Source: Streptomyces lavendofoliae
GTDB lineage: Bacteria; Actinomycetota; Actinomycetes; Streptomycetales; Streptomycetaceae
Assembly: GCF_014649735.1 (NCBI RefSeq)
Contig: NZ_BMTP01000014.1
Coordinates: forward strand, 183,214-247,213
DNA length: 64,000 nucleotides
Direction: 5' to 3'
The notes beneath the pieces were generated by a model that ran no database searches, was not told the DNA's origin, and was given only the letters and a program-made list of their open reading frames with translations. How positions within the stretch are numbered: the first letter of the stretch is position 1; each line of letters opens with the position of its first letter. Position numbers and translations under genes: made by a program. Below, piece by piece: positions 7,444 to 15,897 of the stretch.

Positions 7444-9132
7444 CTACGCCCCGCGCCCGGCCGCACGCCCCGACCTCGCGGGTTCGGCCGGTTCGCGCCG
7501 CGCGGGCACTCGGGCCGGCGGCGCGGTGTCCGGGCCCGCCCCGGCCTGGGGGCCGGGCCAGGTGTCCGTACCGCCCAGCCGGGCGTCGGCGTCCGGCCGG
7601 CAGTCCATCACCCTCGGCAGCCGCAGCGCCATCAGCGCGCCGAGCAGCAGCAGCCCCGCGCTGACGGCGAGTGTGACGTGCAGGCCGTGCACGAACGCGT
7701 GCCGCGCGGCCGTGCGCAGGGCCTCGCCCGCCGGGCCGCCGAGCCGGGCCGCCACCTGGTAGGCCTCGCCCAGCGAGTTGGCGGCGGCCGCTCCCGCCGG
7801 TGCGGGGACGCCCGGCACGTGCGCCAGGCCGGGCGCGTACGCGGCGTTCATGACGCTGCCGAGCAGCGCGATGCCCATGCCGGCGCCGAGCTGGTACGAG
7901 GTCTCGCCGATCGCGGCGGCCCCGCCCGCGCTGTGCGCCGGTGCCTCGCTGAGCATCGACTCGTACGCCCCGAACAGCGTGGTCTGGAGTCCGAAGCCGA
8001 GGAGCACGAAGCCGGCGGTGAGCAGCAGCGGCCGGTCGTGCTGTCCCATGAGGACGAGCAGCAGGACGGCGGCGGCGGTGAGGACGAAGCCCCAGCCCAC
8101 CATCCGGCGCGGCCCCACGCGCCGCAGCGTGTACGAGCCGGTGGCGCCGGCGGCCATGGCGGCGAAGGTGAGCGGCAGCAGCCGCAGTCCGGTCTCCAGC
8201 GGGGTAAGCGCCAGGACGAGCTGGAGGTACTGGACGGCGATGAGTTCCAGGCCCACCAGCGCGAGCATGGCGAGCACGATGCAGCCGACGGAGGTGGTGA
8301 AGGCCGCGCGGGCGAACATCCGCATGTCGACGAGCGGGTGCGCGCGGCGCTTCTGCCGCCGGACGAAGAGGACCAGCAGGGCGGCGCCGAGCAGCAGCGG
8401 TGCCGCCGTCTCCGGGCTCATCACCGGGCCGCCGGCGCCGGCCCGCTTGACGCCGAGGACCACGCCCAGCACGCCGGCCGCCGCCATGAGGGCGCCCAGC
8501 ACGTCCCACGGGCCGTCGCCGCTGCCCCGGGACTCCGGGAGCAGCCAGCGGCCGAGGGGCAGGATGAGCGCCATCAGCGGGATGTTTATGAGGAAGACCG
8601 AGCCCCACCAGAAGTGCTCGACCAGGAAACCGCCGAGGACCGGTCCGGTCGCGGCGCCGACCGCCGCGACGGCCGTCCAGACACCGATCGCGGTGGCCCG
8701 TTCGCGCCGGTCGGGGAAGACGGCGCGGAGGATCGACAGGGTGGCGGGCATGATCATGGCGCCGCCGACGCCGAGCAGCGCGCGGGCGGCGATCAGTACG
8801 GCGGGGGTGTCGGCGAAGGCCGCGACCGCGGAGGCCGCGCCGAACAGGCCGTAGCCCGCCAGCAGGACCCGGCGACGCCCGACCCGGTCGCCCAGCGTGC
8901 CGAAGAGGATCAGCAGCGAGGCGCAGACCAGGGGGTAGGCGTCGACGATCCACAGCAGCGCCGTGGAACTGGGGCGCAGGTCCTCGGTGACCGCGGGGAC
9001 GGCGACGTGGAGGACGGTGGCGTCGAGCGCGACCAGCAGCAGGCTGACGCAGAGGACGAGCAGGACGACCCAGCGGTTGGCACCGCCACCGGTGGCACGC
9101 AGCCGTGCTCCGGCCGTGGTCGTCACGGACAT
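7444..9132 (-). CDS. MFS drug efflux transporter, DHA2 (14-TM) type
   Basis: A 562-residue integral membrane protein with about 14 hydrophobic segments. The first contains the DHA2 hallmark LLVALDATVLHVAVPAV; the loop between TM2 and TM3 has motif A (GTLGDRVGRRR), and the motif C-like GAATGPVLGGFL lies in TM5. The C-terminal 50 residues are a Pro/Arg/Gly-rich cytoplasmic tail. The family exports quaternary ammonium compounds, dyes and antibiotics by proton antiport; the substrate here is unknown. The ATG at 9132 has GGAGGT 7 nt upstream. No regulator gene is adjacent, which is less usual for such pumps. Confidence 0.9.
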   Translation of the reverse strand: MSVTTTAGARLRATGGGANRWVVLLVLCVSLLLVALDATVLHVAVPAVTEDLRPSSTALLWIVDAYPLVCASLLILFGTLGDRVGRRRVLLAGYGLFGAASAVAAFADTPAVLIAARALLGVGGAMIMPATLSILRAVFPDRRERATAIGVWTAVAAVGAATGPVLGGFLVEHFWWGSVFLINIPLMALILPLGRWLLPESRGSGDGPWDVLGALMAAAGVLGVVLGVKRAGAGGPVMSPETAAPLLLGAALLVLFVRRQKRRAHPLVDMRMFARAAFTTSVGCIVLAMLALVGLELIAVQYLQLVLALTPLETGLRLLPLTFAAMAAGATGSYTLRRVGPRRMVGWGFVLTAAAVLLLVLMGQHDRPLLLTAGFVLLGFGLQTTLFGAYESMLSEAPAHSAGGAAAIGETSYQLGAGMGIALLGSVMNAAYAPGLAHVPGVPAPAGAAAANSLGEAYQVAARLGGPAGEALRTAARHAFVHGLHVTLAVSAGLLLLGALMALRLPRVMDCRPDADARLGGTDTWPGPQAGAGPDTAPPARVPARREPAEPARSGRAAGRGA

Positions 9133-9594
9133 GTACCTACCTCCCACTGACCACAGACGATTCCCTCGCGCTCGGTGGGCACCGGCCGGAGGGGGACGAC
9201 CTCCCGGGGGCCCGGCATCGACGGGCGAGTGAGCCGTCAGCGTACGCGAGTCCGGGCCGGCGGCGCGTGGCCCACCTCTCACGGGGCAGGCGCTCAGGGT
9301 GTGGCGTACACCACTGCGGCCGGCCCGCCGCCGGACCGCGCCACGCCGCGTACCGGTGGGCGGCCGCCCGCCGCCCGCAGGGAGGAATTCCGGCCCCCGG
9401 CCGAATCCGGCCCTTTCCGGCGGTGGGCAAACACCCTTCCTCCCGAGGCCCCTCGTCAATAGGGCCCCCGGCACCCAGGGTTTATGGATAAGCACGGAAT
9501 AAACATCCCGCTGAGACGCACTCCACATCACATCGTCATCACGAAGGGAGCGGATCGGCGTGGGCCGACACTCACTCCCTGTAACGTCGATTGG
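9133..9594. other. Intergenic region between divergent efflux pump and PAP2 genes
   Basis: No convincing gene. It contains the promoters of both divergent genes. The stretch 9476-9595 is clearly AT-richer than its surroundings (TTTATGGATAAGCACGGAATAAAC) and leads into a -10-like TAACGT at 9582. ORFs in 9137-9502 show no domain features. Confidence 0.5.
9582..9587 (+). promoter_or_regulatory. -10 element implying a leaderless PAP2 transcript
   Basis: TAACGT fits TANNNT and is followed by exactly 7 nt before the GTG at 9595. No Shine-Dalgarno sequence is present. This geometry predicts that transcription begins at the start codon. Confidence 0.5.
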
Positions 9595-10575
9595 GTGCGT
9601 ACCGACATCTTTGCCCGTCTGGACCGGGAGCCGGAACCGCCGAAGATTGAGATCCCGCGGATGAGCCGCACCCGTCTCGCCCTCTTCGGCGGGACGTCGG
9701 CGTTCTACCTCGCCATCGTGGTGGCCGTGCTCGTCTCGTCGTGGCTGGTGACCCTCGACTGGAAGGTCATGCTCTTCCGGCCGTATCAGCAGTGGCCGGA
9801 GCTGCACGCGACGCTGGACTACTTCGTGGTGCTCGGCCAGCGCGGCCCCACGGCCGTGATGGTGGCCGCCTGGCTCGGCTGGCGCTCCTGGCGGCAGCAC
9901 ACGCTCCGGCCGCTGCTGGCGCTCGGCGCGGCGCTGCTCGCGCTGAACGTCACGGTCGGCGCGGTCAAGCTCGGCCTGGGACGGCTCGGACCCCACTACG
10001 CGACGCGGATCGGCTCGGCCGAGATGTTCGCGGGCGGCGATATATTCCCTTCCGGTCACACGGCCAACGCGGTGGTGACCTGGGGCATTCTGGCGTACCT
10101 CGCCACCACCCCCCGGGCCAGGCGCTACCTGTCGGCCCTGTCCGCCGTGGTGGCGCTGGGCGTGGGCCTGACCACCGTCTACCTCGGTACGCACTGGCTG
10201 AGCGACGTGCTGCTCGGCTGGGCCGCCGGCCTGCTGATCCTGCTCGGACTGCCCTGGTGCGAGCCGTTGATCGCCCGCGCGGAGGCGATGGTCTTCGCGG
10301 TGCGCGAGAAGCTGCGGGCGAGCCGCCGCCGGGTGCCGTCGCTGCCCGTCGCGGCGGGCGGGCCCCGGCCCGTCATGTACCCGCAGCGGCCGGTCGGCGC
10401 GGACGACGAGCCGGTGCGCGAGTCGGTCTCCCCGGCGGGCGGTGTCGGCCGCCCCTCGGGCAGGACCACGCTCACCCAGCCGCGCCCGCACGCCGTGGTG
10501 CGTTCGGAGCGGACCCCGGTCACCCCCGCGGGCAGCCGCCGGCCGCCGCGGTCCCGGCCCGTCACGGGCGGCTGA
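9595..10575 (+). CDS. PAP2-superfamily membrane phosphatase, variant active site
   Basis: A 326-residue protein with a short cytoplasmic N-terminus, five to six membrane segments and a long basic, Pro-rich C-terminal tail (residues about 235-326). PAP2 motifs are only partly canonical. Motif 2 is PSGH (152-155), and His200/Asp204 (GTHWLSD) are present. However, the KX6RP motif reads K125...GP, and the Arg of motif 3 is replaced by Thr194, so both phosphate-binding arginines are absent at their usual positions; Arg130 lies nearby. PAP2 enzymes dephosphorylate lipid phosphates such as undecaprenyl diphosphate or phosphatidic acid. Activity may differ or be lost here. The GTG start is preferred from the leaderless promoter geometry. 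Confidence 0.82.
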   Translation: MRTDIFARLDREPEPPKIEIPRMSRTRLALFGGTSAFYLAIVVAVLVSSWLVTLDWKVMLFRPYQQWPELHATLDYFVVLGQRGPTAVMVAAWLGWRSWRQHTLRPLLALGAALLALNVTVGAVKLGLGRLGPHYATRIGSAEMFAGGDIFPSGHTANAVVTWGILAYLATTPRARRYLSALSAVVALGVGLTTVYLGTHWLSDVLLGWAAGLLILLGLPWCEPLIARAEAMVFAVREKLRASRRRVPSLPVAAGGPRPVMYPQRPVGADDEPVRESVSPAGGVGRPSGRTTLTQPRPHAVVRSERTPVTPAGSRRPPRSRPVTGG

Positions 10576-10625
10576 GAGGACGGCACGGTCGCGCGACGCG
10601 CGGCGCGGTCGCACGACGCGGAGAG

Positions 10626-10656
10626 AAGGGCCCCGGCTGACGCAGCCGGGGCCCTT
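10626..10656. terminator. Bidirectional terminator hairpin
   Basis: Perfect 14-bp arms AAGGGCCCCGGCTG / CAGCCGGGGCCCTT with an ACG loop, between the convergent PAP2 and I78-inhibitor genes. It can serve both strands. Confidence 0.85.
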
Positions 10657-10689
10657 CCTCGCCGTGGACGCGCCCGGGAGGTGTACGGG

Positions 10690-10905
10690 TCAGCCGACCC
10701 AGCAACGGGTGACGGTGGAGTCGTCGACCTCGAAGTTGATCCGGCCCGCCACGAACTCCAGGGTGATGATCGAGCCGGGCGGCAGCGACCGCACCGTGGT
10801 CCAGCCGCGGGAGCGGGCGCGTCGTTCCGCCGCGGTTTCGTCGAGGCCGACATACGACTCGGTGCTGTCGTCGGGCTGTGCGGGAGAGCTCGGAATCGGT
10901 GCCAT
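10690..10905 (-). CDS. Peptidase inhibitor I78 family protein
   Basis: A 71-residue small protein. After a Pro/Ser-rich N-terminus, residues about 24-71 match the I78 inhibitor fold: an Ala/Arg helix, then RGWTTVRSLPPGSIITLEFVAG, then INFEVDDSTVTRCWVG. I78 proteins are eglin-like inhibitors of serine proteases; a short N-terminus without signal peptide suggests a cytoplasmic location. The ATG at 10905 is used because GTGAGGG lies just upstream; the longer GTG form lacks this. It is a single gene between two terminator hairpins. The family is well supported; the target is unknown. Confidence 0.8.
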   Translation of the reverse strand: MAPIPSSPAQPDDSTESYVGLDETAAERRARSRGWTTVRSLPPGSIITLEFVAGRINFEVDDSTVTRCWVG

Positions 10906-11229
10906 GCCCTCACCGTAGGGCGCGGCGGACAGTGACGGAAGCCGCCCGGGGCACATCGCCCCACCATCCTCACGTACCTCTGCGGTCACGCTTGTGTCAC
11001 AGGATCACGACATGTGTTCAGTAAGGCCCTCTTCACTTCCGGAGGGCTCCCGCAGCCCTCCCCGGGGTCTTACCGGGGGAATTCCCCGGGGCCGCGAACG
11101 CGTTCGCCGTGCGCCGCCACCGCGAATTGCCGGGGTCCGGGAAAAGCGCTTCGGCATATCGTCACGATAATCCCCGCGACGGGGTGCCTTCACGAGGTCG
11201 CCGCAGAATTCCCCCAGTACGCCGACATG
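10906..11229. other. Intergenic region upstream of the I78 gene
   Basis: No gene seen. It holds the promoter of the I78 gene near its left part, a small hairpin at 11041-11061 and a near-palindrome CCGGGGGAATTCCCCGG at about 11074-11090. Confidence 0.5.
11041..11061 (-). terminator. Small hairpin, possible terminator of the WYL gene
   Basis: GGAGGGCT-cccgc-AGCCCTCC, an 8-bp stem about 170 nt beyond the WYL stop codon. The distance makes the assignment weak. Confidence 0.35.
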
Positions 11230-12228
11230 TCACCCGTCGACCGCCACCTCACCGCCGGCGGACCGCGCGGACCGGTCCAGCGCCCGCGAGAGACGGTCGC
11301 GGACCACCCTGACGTGGTCGTCGAGCGCGCGCGGCTCGACCACCTCGAACTCCAGCCCCATGAGCGCCACGTGGATCACCAGGACGTCGAGGCTCGCCGC
11401 GCCGGTGCGCAGCAGGCACGTCGACTCCCCCTCCGCCTCCAGGACGCCGTCCATCGGGCCGACGACGCGCGCCGCCTCGGCGGCCGGGACGTGCAGCCGG
11501 ACGACCGCCTGCGCCGCGTACGCCCTCCTGCCCACGCCCTCGGAGACGTAGGCCGCCAGGTCCTCGGCCGGCGGTGTACGGGCCGGGAAACGCGGCCCGT
11601 GCGGCGGCTTGGGCACGATCCGGTCCGCCCGGAACGTCCGCCAGTCGTCACGGTCCACGTCCCAGGCGACCAGGTACCAGCGGCGCTCGGTGCACACCAG
11701 GCGGTGCGGCTCGACCGTCCGGCGGGTGGCCGAGCCGCCGTGGTCGCGGTACTCGAAGCGCAGCCGCTCACCGTCCCGGCAGGCCGCCGCGAGCTCGGTG
11801 AGCACCGATGGGTCCACCGAGGACTCCGGCGCGCGCAGCAGCGGGACCGTGAAGGTGGTCAGCGCGCTGATCCGGCGCCGCAGCCGGTCGGGCAACACCT
11901 GCTCCAGCTTGGCCAGCGCGCCCACCGAGGTCTCGCCCACGCCCTCGATCCCGCTGCCCGCCGCGGTGCGCAGCCCGACGGCCACCGCGACCGCCTCGTC
12001 GTCGTCCAGGAGCAGCGGCGGCAGCGCGGCGCCCGCGCCGAGCTGATAGCCGCCGCCCGTGCCGGGGCTGGCGTGGACGGGATAGCCGAGCTCGCGCAGC
12101 CGGTCGACGTCACGCCGTACGGTGCGGGGCGTGACGCCCAGCCGCTGCGCGAGGTCGGCGCCGGACCAGTCGCGGTGCGCCTGGAGCAGGGACAGCAGGC
12201 GCAGCAGTCGTGCCGAGGTCTCCAACAT
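11230..12228 (-). CDS. WYL-domain transcriptional regulator (YafY/DeoR-like HTH)
   Basis: A 332-residue regulator. Residues 1-60 form a type-11 helix-turn-helix (LLRLLSLLQAHRDWSGADLA, then LGVTPRTVRRDVDRLRELG). Residues about 140-215 are the WYL ligand domain with RRWYLVAWD and TFRADRI. Residues about 240-325 are the WCX extension. Such proteins bind DNA as dimers and may sense nucleic-acid or nucleotide ligands; no target is evident here. The nearest upstream gene (unknown protein, 12283-13119) is in the same direction 54 nt away, so the genes may be co-transcribed. Confidence 0.85.
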   Translation of the reverse strand: MLETSARLLRLLSLLQAHRDWSGADLAQRLGVTPRTVRRDVDRLRELGYPVHASPGTGGGYQLGAGAALPPLLLDDDEAVAVAVGLRTAAGSGIEGVGETSVGALAKLEQVLPDRLRRRISALTTFTVPLLRAPESSVDPSVLTELAAACRDGERLRFEYRDHGGSATRRTVEPHRLVCTERRWYLVAWDVDRDDWRTFRADRIVPKPPHGPRFPARTPPAEDLAAYVSEGVGRRAYAAQAVVRLHVPAAEAARVVGPMDGVLEAEGESTCLLRTGAASLDVLVIHVALMGLEFEVVEPRALDDHVRVVRDRLSRALDRSARSAGGEVAVDG

Positions 12229-12282
12229 GGGGCGAGTCTGCCACCGCTCGCGGACAGGTACGGTCCTCGACGACCCGTTCGG

Positions 12283-13119
12283 TCAGGGAGTGAGCCGTAC
12301 GCAGAGGTCGTTGTCGGCCGTGTAGCAGGGCGCCGCCCCGTACCCCTCGCCCCGGTGCGCCGGGTAGACGAACACGTTCTTCCGGTCCCAGACGTCGTCC
12401 AGGACCCGCGCGACCCGTACCGGCTCCGCGCCGGCGTCCGGCCGCAGCCACAGCTCCCACAGCTGCTCGGAGGTGACCGGCGGCTCGGCGAGCAGGTCGT
12501 ACGGGACGGTGAAGGCGAAGGCACCGCCCTCCCCACCGGCCGGCACCCGGTGCACCGTTCCGCCCAGTCGCGCCTCGGCCACCGCGCCTGCCGCGCACCG
12601 CGCCCCGTACAGCGTCCCCTCGACCGTGCAGACGCCCTCGCCGAGGACGATGTCGCCCGCCTCGGCGTGCGGTCGGCGCACCCAGCTGCGCACGGCGAGC
12701 CGGCCGTCCGCCGTCGGGTAGGGGACGCGTGCGCGGACTCCGTCCCGCTCGTCCGGGACCCGGTCGACGAGCGCCCGGAGATCGCGGACGCCCGGCTCGA
12801 CCGCCCGGTCGCCGAGGTACGCGTCCCAGCGGCCCTCGGCGAGCTGCACCGTGCCGGGCAGCACCGCCCGCAGGTGCCCCGCCCCCGCCGGGGTGAGGGG
12901 CAGCCGGGCCTCGTCCGGGGCTCCGCCGGGAACCGGACCGGGGCCCGGACCGCCGGAGGGGGCCGGACCAGCGGAACCACCGCGCCGGCGCAGCACCAGG
13001 ACCGGCTCCGCCGCGTCGACGACCGCTATGTCGAAGGTGATGCCCCCGGCGGAGTCCGCGACGCAGTCGGCGCGCGGCGGCGTGCCGGGCGCGGGGGCCG
13101 GGTCGGTGGCGTCACTCAT
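12283..13119 (-). CDS. Unknown protein translationally coupled to a glycosyltransferase
   Basis: A 278-residue protein not recognised by family. It has a Pro/Gly-rich segment at residues about 45-70 and otherwise alternating short strands, suggesting beta-rich architecture. Repeated themes are 'RVPYPTADGRLAVRSWVRRPHAEAG' style blocks and a conserved-looking C-terminus (WDRKNVFVYPAHRG, CYTADNDLCVRL). There are no membrane segments or signal peptide. Its ATG overlaps the stop of the upstream glycosyltransferase by four bases (ATGA at 13116-13119), so the two are made together and probably act in one glycan pathway. That role is inferred from coupling only. Confidence 0.75.
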   Translation of the reverse strand: MSDATDPAPAPGTPPRADCVADSAGGITFDIAVVDAAEPVLVLRRRGGSAGPAPSGGPGPGPVPGGAPDEARLPLTPAGAGHLRAVLPGTVQLAEGRWDAYLGDRAVEPGVRDLRALVDRVPDERDGVRARVPYPTADGRLAVRSWVRRPHAEAGDIVLGEGVCTVEGTLYGARCAAGAVAEARLGGTVHRVPAGGEGGAFAFTVPYDLLAEPPVTSEQLWELWLRPDAGAEPVRVARVLDDVWDRKNVFVYPAHRGEGYGAAPCYTADNDLCVRLTP

Positions 13120-14399
13120 GCGGACTTCCCCTTCCGGAGCAGGTCGGCGGCCTTGTAGCGCGCGGAGTAGGCGGCGTCCAGGGCCACCCCGCGGGTGCGG
13201 TGCAGCGCGTCACGGACCCGGCCCCGGGAGCGGCCGCCCCCGCCGCGGGCGACGAGCTCGGCGAACAGCGCCTCGTGGCGTTCGGCGATCCGCACCGGGT
13301 CGAAGCGCTGCGACGCGGCGAGCGCTGCCTGCCCGGTCCGGCGCCTGAGGTCGTCGTCCTGGATGAGGGCCAGCAGCGCGTCGGCGAACGCGTCCACGTC
13401 GCCGACCGGTACCAGCCGCCCGTCGACGCCGTCCTCGATGATCTCGCGGGGCCCGTGCGGGCAGTCGGTGGAGACCACCGGCAGACCGCAGCGCATGGCC
13501 TCGACGATGGTCATGCCGAAGGACTCCAGGCGGGAGGTCACGGCGGCGATCGAGCCCTTGACCCACTCGGGTTCCAGCGGGTTGGCCGTGCCCATCAGGA
13601 AGACGTGGTTGTGCAGCCCGCGCGCCTCGATGAGGGCGAGCAGCGCGTTGCGCTCGTTGCCGGTGGCGTCGCCGGAGCCGTAGATGCGCAGCCGCCAGTC
13701 GGGGCGGGCCGCCACCACCTTCGCGAACGCCTCGACGAGCAGGTCGTAGCGCTTGACGCGGGTGAGCCGGCCGGCCGCGACGACCCACTTGGCGGTGGAG
13801 TCGGCGGGCTCGACGACCGGTGCGGGGACGCTGTTGGGCACGGAGTCGACGCGTACGCCGGGCAGCTTCAGCTTGGTGCGGTACGAGCGGGCGTCGGCCT
13901 CGGTGACGGTGGTGATGGCGTCGAGCAGGGCGTAGCGGTGGCCGATCTCCCGGCGCAGCCGGTAGCCGTGACTGTCCAGCGTCAGGTGTTCCTGGGCGAC
14001 GCGGACGGGCCCGCGGCGGGCCTGGCGGGCGATGTGGACGTTGAGGCCGGGGCGGGTGCCGACGACGACATCCGCCTGAAGGGTCTTCAGGTGGGCGGCG
14101 ATCCGGTCGTCGGTGAGGCGGCTGTACTGCTTCCAGCGGCCGTCGCCGCGTGGGAAGACCCTGGCGGGCTTCTTGTAGTCGGGGTGCGCGCCGTCGTAGG
14201 TGGGGCTGTTCTTGCGCAGGTCGACCAGGTGCTTCATGGTCACGCCGGCGGGGGCGCCGAGGGTCGGTTCCTCGCGGTGGCGGAAGACGGAGACGATCTC
14301 GACGTCGTGCCGCTCGGCCAGCGTCCGGGCGAGGTTGAACGTCGTGCGGATCGTGCCGCCGATGCCGTAGGCGTTGTGCAGCAGGAAAGAGATATGCAT
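13116..14399 (-). CDS. GT4-family glycosyltransferase
   Basis: A 427-residue GT-B glycosyltransferase. The N-terminal MHISFLLHNAYGIGGTIRTT is the acceptor-side Gly loop. The C-terminal GT4 domain has VVAAGRLTRVKRYDLLVEAF (about residue 208) and SRLESFGMTIVEAMRCGLPVV with the EX7E nucleotide-sugar motif (about 290-310), followed by STDCPHGPREII. Such enzymes add sugars to cell-surface polymers or lipid carriers; the PHGPREII form is common in wall-polymer transferases. The tail (about 385-427) is Arg-rich and may bind membranes. The coupled downstream gene is of unknown function. Donor and acceptor cannot be assigned. Confidence 0.88.
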   Translation of the reverse strand: MHISFLLHNAYGIGGTIRTTFNLARTLAERHDVEIVSVFRHREEPTLGAPAGVTMKHLVDLRKNSPTYDGAHPDYKKPARVFPRGDGRWKQYSRLTDDRIAAHLKTLQADVVVGTRPGLNVHIARQARRGPVRVAQEHLTLDSHGYRLRREIGHRYALLDAITTVTEADARSYRTKLKLPGVRVDSVPNSVPAPVVEPADSTAKWVVAAGRLTRVKRYDLLVEAFAKVVAARPDWRLRIYGSGDATGNERNALLALIEARGLHNHVFLMGTANPLEPEWVKGSIAAVTSRLESFGMTIVEAMRCGLPVVSTDCPHGPREIIEDGVDGRLVPVGDVDAFADALLALIQDDDLRRRTGQAALAASQRFDPVRIAERHEALFAELVARGGGGRSRGRVRDALHRTRGVALDAAYSARYKAADLLRKGKSA

Positions 14400-14424
14400 C
14401 GCGTCGCCGCGTCCCCCTGGTCCG

Positions 14425-14555
14425 GACGTGCCCGGTGGTCCCGTCCGATGGTTCGGTCTCGGTCTCTGGTCGGTCTGATCTGTGTGGTCGGTCCGGTCCG
14501 TGTGGTGCGATCGGACTCAGGTCCGTCCGGTCGCCGGCCGGTCCGCCCGGTCGTC
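14425..14555. repeat. Degenerate GGTC/CCGGTC-rich stretch upstream of the GT4 gene
   Basis: The 208-bp gap between the GT4 start and the substrate-binding protein stop contains many imperfect copies of GGTCTG, GGTCCG and CGGTC in quick succession, especially 14445-14545. It should also contain the GT4 promoter. No hairpin terminator stands out. Confidence 0.4.
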
Positions 14556-14607
14556 AAAGGGCGACTGTACTTGGCTTTACGGCGGCGGCGACGGACGGCG
14601 GCGACGG

Positions 14608-15897
14608 TCAGGGCCGGTAGGGCAGCTGCGGCACGGTGGCGCAGTTGTCGTTCATGTCGCCGCCCTGGGTGACCCAGCCCCGGCCGTCCTGCCAGCGCGC
14701 CACGGACAGGCAGGTGTGCCGGGTCCTCGGAGGCTCGGGGAGCCGCTCGAAGCGGACGGGCAGCAGGAGACCGCCCGCGGTGTACGGCTCGGGGCGGTCG
14801 ACGAACCGCTCGACGCACGCGCGCGTGAGCCCCGCCGGCGGGCAGGAGCGCGCGGCGTCCGTGAACCACTTGGCGGCGGCCCAGCCCTCCAGGGCCCACT
14901 GGGAGAGCGGTTCGCCCTTCATGGCCCGCCGGAACTCCCGTACGGCGGGGTGTGCCGTGTCGTCGTGGTTGCGGCTGGCGCCGGTCGCCCACAGGGCGTT
15001 GCGGCAGCGCGGGGCGCCCCGGTAGTCGCGGGGCACGTCCTGGTTCCAGTTCTGGACGTTGGTGACCTTGGCGGTGACGGTGGCCCCGACGGCGTCCATC
15101 GCCTCGCACAGCTGGGCGTTGCCGTGTGCGTCGAGGGCGTCGAACACGACGTCGACGCCCTGCGCGCGGAGGTCGGCGGCGACGGCACGGTAGTTGGGGA
15201 GCGCGAAGTCGACCTGCTCGGGGACGACCCGGTACCCCTCCGCCTTCAGGCCCGCGGTCACAAGCCGGGCGTACGACGCGGACGCCGCCTGGTTGTAGGA
15301 GACGACGGCCGCCGTGCGGGCGCCGAGCTCCCGCCTGAACCAGCGGTACACCTCGGTGCCGCCGGTGAGGACGCCGTTCCAGCCGGGCTCGCGCCCGGTG
15401 CGCGGGGCGGAGCTGCCGTAGATCCCGTACAGGTGCGGGTAGGTGTCGTACGCGGGGCCGAGCGGCTGGCCGCCGATGTCGGGGACGCCGGCGCGGGAGA
15501 CGCGGGCGGCGCCCGCGTAGTCGAGGGCGGTGGTGGCGACCAGGGCGAGGACCCGCTCGCCGTCGACGAGTTCGCGCACGCACGCGTCGTTGCCGATGCC
15601 GCTGCCGCCGTCGTCGCAGGTGGTGACCTCCACGCGGCGCCCGCCGATGCCGCCCCGGGCGTTGAGGGCCGCGAAGAACGCCAGCGCCCCGTCCCGGGGG
15701 CCGGTGAGGGCGTCGCCGCCGACGGGGCTGGTGGCGCCGGTGATGATGCCGACGCGGACGGGCTCCCCGCCGCCGGTCGCCGGCGCGGAGGGCCGCGACG
15801 TGAAGTCGCTCTCGGGGAGGCGGCTGCCGCAGGCGGCGCTCAGCGTGAGGAGCGCCACCAGCAGGAAGGTCTCAGCAGCCCGGTACGGCCGAGGCAT
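14608..15897 (-). CDS. ABC substrate-binding lipoprotein, branched-chain amino acid type
   Basis: A 429-residue type-I periplasmic binding protein (Peripla_BP_6 fold). It starts with a lipoprotein signal whose lipobox LSAAC places the modified Cys at 23. Then come VRVGIITGATSPVGG (first lobe start), the GGRRVEVTTCDDGG turn and FFAALNARGGIGG, typical of Leu/Ile/Val-type receptors. The ligand pocket is not predictable; such proteins may bind amino acids, urea, amides or aromatics. The fused permease/ATPase genes lie 1 kb away on the other strand, so this is probably their receptor. Its start overlaps the end of the upstream lipoprotein gene by 26 nt. Confidence 0.87.
   Translation of the reverse strand: MPRPYRAAETFLLVALLTLSAACGSRLPESDFTSRPSAPATGGGEPVRVGIITGATSPVGGDALTGPRDGALAFFAALNARGGIGGRRVEVTTCDDGGSGIGNDACVRELVDGERVLALVATTALDYAGAARVSRAGVPDIGGQPLGPAYDTYPHLYGIYGSSAPRTGREPGWNGVLTGGTEVYRWFRRELGARTAAVVSYNQAASASYARLVTAGLKAEGYRVVPEQVDFALPNYRAVAADLRAQGVDVVFDALDAHGNAQLCEAMDAVGATVTAKVTNVQNWNQDVPRDYRGAPRCRNALWATGASRNHDDTAHPAVREFRRAMKGEPLSQWALEGWAAAKWFTDAARSCPPAGLTRACVERFVDRPEPYTAGGLLLPVRFERLPEPPRTRHTCLSVARWQDGRGWVTQGGDMNDNCATVPQLPYRP

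Noticed and set aside
11014..13158. 714-codon plus-strand frame over the WYL and unknown genes
   Set aside because: It is antisense to two well-supported genes and shows Arg/Ala/Asp-rich shadow composition.
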